From NCBI RefSeq assembly GCF_946479605.1, contig NZ_CAMLGT010000018.1:1-28025 (forward strand): a stretch of 28,025 nt of DNA, in the 5' to 3' direction. Every line of letters starts with the position of its first letter. Positions within the stretch are counted from its first letter, which is position 1. A program made the position numbers and the translations under genes. The DNA is from an uncultured Lacibacter sp. (lineage in GTDB: Bacteria; Bacteroidota; Bacteroidia; Chitinophagales; Chitinophagaceae). Below are positions 22,396 through 28,025 of this stretch, in pieces. The notes under the pieces are model-generated. The model saw only the letters and a list, made by a program, of their open reading frames with translations, was not told where the DNA came from and searched no databases.

Positions 22396-22456
22396 ACGGC
22401 CCCTGCAGAAAACATCTTCACAATAGCAAGCGGGAAGTAGCATCTGCAGAGGCCGT
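22396..22456. repeat. 14-bp inverted repeat, one mismatch
   Basis: ACGGCCCCTGCAGA (22396-22409) pairs with TCTGCAGAGGCCGT (22443-22456) at 13 of 14 positions around a 33-base loop that itself contains CTTC/GAAG. No T tract follows. It could be an RNA structure or the remnant ends of a small element. Confidence 0.6.
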
Positions 22457-22610
22457 TATGGATGCAATATTAACGAGGGAAAAGATACAATGTTGCAGAA
22501 GTTATAAACATATTTTTTGTCTTCACATTTCTTTAACGAGACCTTTCTGCCCTAACCCCAAAGGAAGAACGTCAACGCACAGTCCGGGCTTTTCAACTGC
22601 TCAGCAAAAG

Positions 22611-22641
22611 TTGGCAACCTTGGTGGTAACCCCTACATTCG
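22611..22641 (+). promoter_or_regulatory. possible promoter of the M20 dipeptidase gene
   Basis: TTG at 22611-22613, a 20-base spacer, then TACATTCG at 22634-22641 (7 of 8 to TAnnTTTG); leader of about 27 bases. Confidence 0.3.
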
Positions 22642-22675
22642 TACTCCTATTTTAAAAGCATTAAACTATTGTATT

Positions 22676-24040
22676 ATGCAGGCATGGAAAGATTACCAGG
22701 AACAAAACAAGGATCGTTTTTTAAATGAGTTGCTCGAACTGTTACGCATCCCGTCCATCAGCGCTAAAAGCGAAAATAAAGCCGATATGGTGGCATGTGC
22801 CGAAGCTGTGAAACAACGCTTGCTGGAAGCAGGTGCTGATACGGTTACAATTTATCCTACTGCCGGTCATCCGATTGTGTATGGTGAAAAAATAATTGAT
22901 GCATCAAAACCAACAGTGCTGGTGTATGGACATTATGATGTGCAGCCGGTTGATCCGTTAAACCTCTGGCACAGCGATCCGTTTGATCCAACCATCAAAG
23001 ACGGGAAAATATTTGCACGTGGTGCTTGTGATGATAAAGGGCAGTTTTACATGCACGTGAAAGCATTGGAAACGATGGTGAAAACAAATTCGCTTACAAC
23101 AAATATTAAATTCTGTATTGAAGGTGAAGAAGAAGTGGGCAGTCCCAACCTTGGCACATTTGTAAAAGAAAATAAAGAATTGCTGAAAGCTGATGTGGTG
23201 TTGATTAGTGATACAGCTATGATCAGCATGGAAAACCCCAGCATTGATATTGGTGTGCGTGGACTGAGTTATATTGAAGTGGAAGTAACAGGCCCCAACC
23301 GTGACTTGCACAGTGGTGTTTATGGTGGTGCTGTTGCCAACCCGATTACCATGTTGGCAAAGATGATTGCCAGCTGTCATGATGAAAACAATCACATCAC
23401 CATTCCCGGTTTTTATGATGATGTGGTGGAAGCAACTGCTGAAGAACGTAAACTGATGGCTGCTGCTCCTTACGATGAAAAAGAATACGCTGCTGATTTA
23501 GGTGTAGATAAACTCTGGGGCGAAAAAGGATTTACCACCAATGAACGTACAGGTATCCGCCCAACGTTGGAGTTGAATGGCATCTGGGGTGGTTACACCG
23601 GCGAAGGCGCAAAAACAGTATTGCCGTCAAAAGCCTTTGCAAAAATTTCTGCACGTTTGGTGCCCAACCAATCAAGCGAAGTGATCACTGAAAAGTTATT
23701 GAACTACTTTAAAAGTATTGCTCCTGCAGGTGTTACCATTAATGCATTTGAACATCATGGTGGTGAACCGTACATGACTCCGGTTGATAGTAAAGCGTAC
23801 AAAGCAGCTGCGGCAGCTATTAAAGACACTTTTGGTAAAGAAGCGATTCCAGTGCGTGGCGGTGGCAGTATTCCTATTTGTGCGTTGTTTGAAAAAGAGC
23901 TGGGTATTAAGATCGTATTCATGGGTTTTGGTTTAGACAGTGATAACCTGCACAGCCCGAATGAGAAGTACGACATTTTTAATTTCTATAAAGGCATTGA
24001 AACCATTCCGTATTTCCATAAGCATTTTGCGGAAGCGTAG
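22676..24040 (+). CDS. M20-family dipeptidase
   Basis: A 454-residue zinc metallopeptidase of the M20 family (carnosinase/CPG2/DapE type), which hydrolyses dipeptides or N-acyl amino acids. Catalytic domain motifs: VLVYGHYDVQPVDP (His86 metal ligand, Asp88), FARGACDDKGQFYMHVKA (bridging Asp119), IEGEEEVGSPNL (catalytic Glu152, ligand Glu153), LISDT (Asp179), and near the C-terminus GGSIPICALFEKELG and LHSPNE with the last His ligand. A dimerisation/lid domain occupies about residues 210-360 (LSYIEVEVTGPNRDLHSGVYGG). No signal peptide, so cytoplasmic. The ATG at 22676 begins the usual N-terminal helix. Probably used in peptide catabolism. Confidence 0.93.
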   Translation: MQAWKDYQEQNKDRFLNELLELLRIPSISAKSENKADMVACAEAVKQRLLEAGADTVTIYPTAGHPIVYGEKIIDASKPTVLVYGHYDVQPVDPLNLWHSDPFDPTIKDGKIFARGACDDKGQFYMHVKALETMVKTNSLTTNIKFCIEGEEEVGSPNLGTFVKENKELLKADVVLISDTAMISMENPSIDIGVRGLSYIEVEVTGPNRDLHSGVYGGAVANPITMLAKMIASCHDENNHITIPGFYDDVVEATAEERKLMAAAPYDEKEYAADLGVDKLWGEKGFTTNERTGIRPTLELNGIWGGYTGEGAKTVLPSKAFAKISARLVPNQSSEVITEKLLNYFKSIAPAGVTINAFEHHGGEPYMTPVDSKAYKAAAAAIKDTFGKEAIPVRGGGSIPICALFEKELGIKIVFMGFGLDSDNLHSPNEKYDIFNFYKGIETIPYFHKHFAEA

Positions 24041-24047
24041 TTTTTTG

Positions 24048-24093
24048 CCACGAAGACACGAAGGCGCAAAGAAAATTTCTTTGCGCCTTTTTT
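24048..24093 (+). terminator. octamer repeat plus hairpin terminator
   Basis: Three 8-base units CCACGAAG, ACACGAAG, GCGCAAAG (24048-24071) run into a perfect inverted repeat, AAGGCGCAAAG (24061-24071) with CTTTGCGCCTT, followed by TTTTTT. It ends the M20 transcript. The same unit style occurs in scattered intergenic repeats of many bacteria, from memory rather than a search. Confidence 0.7.
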
Positions 24094-24159
24094 GTTTACT
24101 CACTATTGCCTCAGTGAAAGAGAGTTGTTTGTTTGGCAGGCGAACAACAACAAATTGTA

Positions 24160-24933
24160 TTATTGTTTCACAACAGGCATGTGCACAGCTTTTATTTTTT
24201 CCTGCAGCAGTTTCGTTTTATTAGCCTTGATAAAAAATGTTGGATCGGCTTGACTTACTTTCGTTTTCAATTCCGGATTCTTTTCTAAGAAACCAGCTAC
24301 TGCAACAATCGAATCCTTTTCTGCACTATTAATGTCAATTGCTTTGCGAATAAGAATTTCGTGCAGCTCATCATTAAAGCTTACATTATAAGTAGCAATA
24401 TCCGGATGTGGAATTTCCCTGTTTAAACTGATGACCTGGTAGCCTGTAACAGGATTGTACACACAGATCCATTTTGGTGGATTGGCTTTGCCCTGTGCAG
24501 CAATGCTGCGTTTGATCAATTCAAAACTTCCGTCGGGATTTTTTGAAGTAGTGCCATCATCAAAAAAGAAACGGGTACCTTCTTTTTCGCCGGGTGAAAC
24601 AATGCCTTTGATCTTCCAGTCGATCACGGGATTTTTTCCGGCTTCAAGTTGCGAACGATAGGTTTGCATCAACTTGCTGCTGTCGTTGATGGATTGCATC
24701 AGTTGCTCGATATGTTTGCCTTGCTTGCTTGTCATGATTGCATATTGCAAACCGAGGCTCAACAATACTAATAGAAAATAACCGGCAAAGGCACCTTTCA
24801 ATTTTAAGTTGAGCTTTTTGTAAGGTCCTTCTACATTGGTTTCACTTTCCGGAAGGAATTTGTAAATAATGTAAGCAGGAATTAACGGCAATAACAAGAT
24901 AGCTGCAAGTGCGAGATAGAAATTGTCGATCAT
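24160..24933 (-). CDS. hypothetical membrane-anchored protein, 257 aa
   Basis: I do not recognise a family. Two membrane helices lie near the N-terminus (FYLALAAILLLPLIPAYIIY and GAFAGYFLLVLLSLGLQYAI), followed by a coiled-coil-like stretch (KHIEQLMQSINDSSKLMQTY) and a soluble domain of about 150 residues with beta-rich segments (DWKIKGIVSPGEKEGTRFFF, SFNDELHEILIRKAIDINS). The soluble part probably lies outside or in the cytoplasm depending on helix orientation, which I cannot fix. The ATG at 24933 is chosen because the longer frame to 25059 would contain the terminator of the amidohydrolase gene (25026-25046). Confidence 0.65.
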   Translation of the reverse strand: MIDNFYLALAAILLLPLIPAYIIYKFLPESETNVEGPYKKLNLKLKGAFAGYFLLVLLSLGLQYAIMTSKQGKHIEQLMQSINDSSKLMQTYRSQLEAGKNPVIDWKIKGIVSPGEKEGTRFFFDDGTTSKNPDGSFELIKRSIAAQGKANPPKWICVYNPVTGYQVISLNREIPHPDIATYNVSFNDELHEILIRKAIDINSAEKDSIVAVAGFLEKNPELKTKVSQADPTFFIKANKTKLLQEKIKAVHMPVVKQ

Positions 24934-25025
24934 GGTTAGATGTTTTGAACGGATAAGGTACAGCAGAAAACAGAAGAATGCAATAGGAGAAATGCGGTGG
25001 GTCATCGTGTTTCTTACAGCCAAAA

Positions 25026-25046
25026 AGGCCGTGCATTGCACAGCCT
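25026..25046 (-). terminator. terminator of the amidohydrolase gene
   Basis: On the minus strand AGGCTGTGC/GCACGGCCT (9 positions, one T-G pair, loop AAT) is followed by TTTTGG. It lies 24 bases past the amidohydrolase stop codon. Confidence 0.7.
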
Positions 25047-25069
25047 CACAAAAAATCACTTAAAATTAT

Positions 25070-26368
25070 TTACAACACCTGAACACCACCTTTCTTAAAC
25101 ACTTTTCCATCCTTCATCACAAACACCACTTTCCCCATCACTTTAATATCCGTTAACGGATCACCATCAACAGCAATAATATCGGCGAACTTTCCCTTTT
25201 CAATACTGCCCAGCTTATCCCACATGTTCATCATTGTTGCTGCATTTTTTGTGGCTGCCTGTATCGCTTCCATCGGCGGCATACCGGCTTCTGTCATATA
25301 CACAAACTCCATCCAGTTTTTGCCATGTGCAAACACACCGGCATCGGTACCAAAAGCGATCTTCACACCTGCCTTGTAGGCTTTCGCAAATGTGTTTTGG
25401 ATATGCGGACCCACAGCCAATGCTTTCGGCGTAACAATATCTGTATAGTAACCAGGAATCTTTGCACTATCCGCTGTTGATTTACCGGCAGTGATGGTCG
25501 GCACCAACCATGTTCCATATTCTTTTGCAAGTGCAATGCCTTCATCATCTAAGTAAGTACCGTGTTCAATACTTGTAACACCACCTTTAATGGCACGCTT
25601 GATTCCTTCTGCACCATGTGCATGTGCAGCCACAATAAACCCATAATCTTTTGCAGCTGCTACAATGGCTTTTACTTCTTCCAACGTAAACTGCGGACTG
25701 GAGCCGTCTTTTGCCTGGCTGAGTACGCCACCAGTTGCAGTAATTTTTATTACATCACTTCCGTCTTTGTAACGCTGACGAACGGCATGATATGCTTCTT
25801 CGGGTCCGTTGATCACACCTTCAGCAGGGCCGGGATCACCCATCAGAGCTTTGCTGTAACCATTGGTAGGATCAGCATGTCCGCCTGTTGTGGCAATGGA
25901 TTTACCTGCAGAAAAAATACGAGGTCCCACAACAATTCCTCTGTTAATTGAATTGCGTAACGAAAGATTTACGCCACTGCCTCCAAGGTCACGCACGGTA
26001 GTAAAACCGGCCATGAGTGTAACACGTGCATACACTGTGCTTTGAAAAGCAAGATCAGGCGGGTTCAATGTAAAGCGATCTGCCACAGCGCCCTTCTTTG
26101 TTTCACTTTCCAGGTGCACATGCATATCCATTAAACCAGGCATTACGGTTTTGTTTTTGAGATCAATGACATTGTCATTTGCTGTTGCAGTGGAAAATCC
26201 ATTCACTACATCAACTATTGAATTGCCTTGTACAATAATGGTGACATTGTTCACTACTTTTCCATCTTTTGTATCAATGAGTTTACCACAATGGATAAGC
26301 GTACGCTGAGCAGTTACCTGTAATACTGTTATCAGCAACAGGAAAAAGAAGAATGATTTTTTTCTCAT
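25070..26368 (-). CDS. secreted amidohydrolase (imidazolonepropionase/Xaa-Pro dipeptidase-like)
   Basis: A 432-residue metal-dependent hydrolase with a signal peptide ([20 protein letters not shown], mature from Gln21). Metal ligands of the amidohydrolase barrel are visible: [11 protein letters not shown] (His83, His85), the lysine in [12 protein letters not shown] that is probably carbamylated, [21 protein letters not shown], and [11 protein letters not shown] carrying the catalytic Asp. The small beta-sandwich at both ends ([31 protein letters not shown]) is typical. This subgroup includes exported prolidase-like and imidazolonepropionase-related enzymes; the substrate is uncertain, with peptides or N-acyl amino acids most likely. 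Periplasmic. Divergent from the GNAT-nitrilase gene by 164 bases. Confidence 0.92.
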   Translation of the reverse strand: MRKKSFFFFLLLITVLQVTAQRTLIHCGKLIDTKDGKVVNNVTIIVQGNSIVDVVNGFSTATANDNVIDLKNKTVMPGLMDMHVHLESETKKGAVADRFTLNPPDLAFQSTVYARVTLMAGFTTVRDLGGSGVNLSLRNSINRGIVVGPRIFSAGKSIATTGGHADPTNGYSKALMGDPGPAEGVINGPEEAYHAVRQRYKDGSDVIKITATGGVLSQAKDGSSPQFTLEEVKAIVAAAKDYGFIVAAHAHGAEGIKRAIKGGVTSIEHGTYLDDEGIALAKEYGTWLVPTITAGKSTADSAKIPGYYTDIVTPKALAVGPHIQNTFAKAYKAGVKIAFGTDAGVFAHGKNWMEFVYMTEAGMPPMEAIQAATKNAATMMNMWDKLGSIEKGKFADIIAVDGDPLTDIKVMGKVVFVMKDGKVFKKGGVQVL

Positions 26369-26532
26369 GCAAGTTTGGTTGAAAAGTTAAGTTAAGATTT
26401 TTTTCAGGGAATCATCATGAACAAATGAGAAGAAAAAAAGTTAAGCAGTTATGGTTTGCTGATTTCTGGCTAACTTATCATAGAAAAATAAAGCTGCAGC
26501 ACAGCAGTATTCTTCAACCAACAAATAACATT

Positions 26533-28025
26533 ATGGATACAACATCAATTGAAGTGCGGAATTTAACAATGGAAGATTACCAGCAACTGAAAGAATCAAT
26601 GATGCAGGCTTATGCAACACTTGGCGGACAGTACTGGAAAGAGGAATCACTTGCAAGGCTCATCAGTAAATTTCCTGAAGGACAAATCTGCGTTACAGTT
26701 GATCAGAAAGTAGTGGGTTGTGCATTGTCGATTGTTGTTGATGCAAACCGCTTTGGCGATAATCATACCTACAGGCAAATTACCGGCGATTATACATTTG
26801 GCACACATGACCCTGATGGTGATGTATTGTATGGCATTGAAGTGTTTATACACCCGGAGTACAGGGGCCTTCGCCTGGCAAGAAGGTTGTACGATACACG
26901 CAAAACCATTTGTGAAAGTTTAAACCTGCGGGCTATTATGGCAGGAGGGCGCATTCCCAACTACGGTAAATATGCCGATGAACTTTCGCCACGACAATAC
27001 ATTGATAAAGTAAAGAAGCGTGAAATACATGACCCAACATTGAGCTTCCAGATAGCGAATGATTTCCAGATCAAAAAAGTGATCAGAAATTATTTGCCGG
27101 AAGATAATGAGTCGAAAGGTTTTGCTACACTGCTTGTTTGGTACAACGTGTTTTACGAACGTAGCTTCAACCCCATGAAAGGTAAACGTGAAATGGTGCG
27201 TATTGGATTAGTGCAATGGCAAATGCGTCCTTACAATACATTGGAAGACCTTGTGAACAATGTTGAATATTTTATTGATGCTGTTAGTGATTATGAATCG
27301 GATTTTGCAGTGCTGCCCGAACTGTTCAATGCACCGTTAATGGGCAAGTATAATCACCTGCCCGGCCACAAAGCCGTTCGTGAATTGGCCAGCTATACTG
27401 AACCGCTGGTAAAAGAATTATCACGACTCGCCATTTCATACAATGTAAATATTGTGGGAGGCAGTATGCCTTATATAAAAAACGATAAACTATACAACAC
27501 TGCTTTTTTTCTGCACAGAGATGGACGCATCGACAGTTATGATAAAATTCATCCAACACCGTCAGAAGAATATGAATGGGGAGTTGAAGGTGGCAACTCA
27601 CTTAATGTAATTGATTCCGATTGCGGAAAAGTAGGCATGCTGGTTTGTTATGATGTGGAGTTTCCTGAGCTGCCCCGCTTACTGGCCGACCAGGGAATGA
27701 AAATATTATTTGTTCCCTTTTTAACTGATACGCAAAATGCGTATAACCGTGTACGTTATTGTGCGCAGGCCAGGGCTATTGAAAATGAATGTTATGTTGC
27801 CATTGCAGGCAATGTGGGTAATCTTCCAAAAGTGCATAACATGGATTTGCAGTTTGCGCAATCGGCGGTATTAACACCGTCTGATTTTGCATTTCCGGTA
27901 AATGGTATTAAAGCAGAAGCATCGCCCAATACGGAAATGATTGTAGTGAGTGATGTAGATCTTTCGTTGTTACATGAACTGCATGAGTATGGCAGCGTAA
28001 CAACCATGAAAGACCGGAGGCATGA
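26533..28025 (+). CDS. GNAT acetyltransferase-carbon-nitrogen hydrolase fusion (3' partial)
   Basis: A two-domain protein, 497 residues visible and cut by the right edge without a stop. Residues about 6-215 form a GNAT domain: EVFIHPEYRGLRLARRLYD is the acetyl-CoA-binding loop, with Arg114 where the usual Q/RxxGxG/A motif has a second Gly. Residues about 221-497 form a nitrilase-superfamily domain with the triad Glu263 (VLPELF), Lys338 (DKIHPTPSEEYEWG) and Cys372 (MLVCYDVEFPEL). The hydrolase half should cleave amides or nitriles; the natural substrate of this fusion is unknown to me. No signal peptide. The DNA is open from the ATG at 26533 to the last base. Divergent from the amidohydrolase gene. 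Confidence 0.93.
   Translation, partial: MDTTSIEVRNLTMEDYQQLKESMMQAYATLGGQYWKEESLARLISKFPEGQICVTVDQKVVGCALSIVVDANRFGDNHTYRQITGDYTFGTHDPDGDVLYGIEVFIHPEYRGLRLARRLYDTRKTICESLNLRAIMAGGRIPNYGKYADELSPRQYIDKVKKREIHDPTLSFQIANDFQIKKVIRNYLPEDNESKGFATLLVWYNVFYERSFNPMKGKREMVRIGLVQWQMRPYNTLEDLVNNVEYFIDAVSDYESDFAVLPELFNAPLMGKYNHLPGHKAVRELASYTEPLVKELSRLAISYNVNIVGGSMPYIKNDKLYNTAFFLHRDGRIDSYDKIHPTPSEEYEWGVEGGNSLNVIDSDCGKVGMLVCYDVEFPELPRLLADQGMKILFVPFLTDTQNAYNRVRYCAQARAIENECYVAIAGNVGNLPKVHNMDLQFAQSAVLTPSDFAFPVNGIKAEASPNTEMIVVSDVDLSLLHELHEYGSVTTMKDRRH

Larger units (their letters stand above)
22376..22675. other. 300-bp stretch between the EEP gene and the M20 dipeptidase gene
   Basis: No gene can be supported here. 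It holds a long imperfect inverted repeat (22396-22456), a CAACT/AGTTG inverted repeat at about 22594-22614, and a weak promoter match (22611-22641). There is no T-tailed terminator after the EEP gene, although the inverted repeat begins 21 bases past its stop. Confidence 0.6.

Noticed and set aside
22958..23395. Minus-strand frame of 145 codons opposite the M20 dipeptidase
   Set aside because: Antisense to conserved catalytic motifs; His/Phe-rich composition is typical of a shadow frame.
24934..25059. Longer start for the 257-aa membrane protein
   Set aside because: The extension contains the amidohydrolase terminator at 25026-25046.
1..28025. CRISPR array, tRNA, rRNA, transposase, prophage or toxin-antitoxin pair
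   Set aside because: No regularly spaced direct repeats of CRISPR size, no tRNA-like cloverleaf, no integrase or transposase motifs and no typical small toxin pair were seen on either strand.

Overview
The window reads as a chromosomal segment from a Bacteroidota bacterium, most likely family Chitinophagaceae; the genus cannot be fixed from sequence alone. The signs are a short primary sigma factor without region 1.1 that begins [15 protein letters not shown], a type IX secretion (T9SS) C-terminal sorting domain, lipoboxes followed by polar residues, few Shine-Dalgarno sequences, and several matches to the Bacteroidota promoter (TTTG, about 17-20 bases, TAnnTTTG). Genes are dense, moderate in GC and uniform in style. 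I see no prophage, transposase, CRISPR array, tRNA or rRNA.

Left part (1-5,050): an RsuA/RluB-type pseudouridine synthase, cut by the left edge, overlaps an RluA-type synthase. Convergent to them are a 1-Cys peroxiredoxin and DNA polymerase IV. A small lipoprotein and a 158-aa protein of unknown function follow. Centre-left (5,050-11,430): a lipoprotein with two DUF4394 domains; a large secreted PA14-FN3-glucose/sorbosone dehydrogenase with a T9SS tail; a 599-bp gene-poor stretch with perfect inverted repeats, a promoter-like site, a coding-like frame broken by stops and a strong terminator; an ECF sigma factor with a four-helix membrane partner; and a secreted NTF2-like protein.

Centre-right (11,430-20,500): an SLC13/DASS anion transporter, 3-methyladenine DNA glycosylase, an EI24-family membrane protein, an RsmI-like methyltransferase, a GT39 glycosyltransferase, the primary sigma factor RpoD, a START-like protein whose stop codon overlaps that of a convergent unknown gene, and an LptF/LptG permease. 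Right part (20,500-28,025): a Tat-exported superoxide dismutase with a lipobox, an endonuclease/exonuclease/phosphatase, an M20 dipeptidase, an unknown two-helix membrane protein, a secreted amidohydrolase, and a GNAT-nitrilase fusion cut by the right edge.

Most of this is housekeeping: rRNA/tRNA modification, DNA repair, oxidative-stress defence, envelope assembly and peptide turnover. Several inferred starts (TTG or GTG, or an internal ATG) are supported by family N-termini, and in two cases by a neighbour's terminator lying inside the longer reading. The least explained parts are the 9,104-9,702 region, three short phased tandem-repeat tracts (7, 7 and 8 bp), the intrinsic terminator upstream of rpoD, and the imperfect 14-bp inverted repeat at 22,396-22,456.
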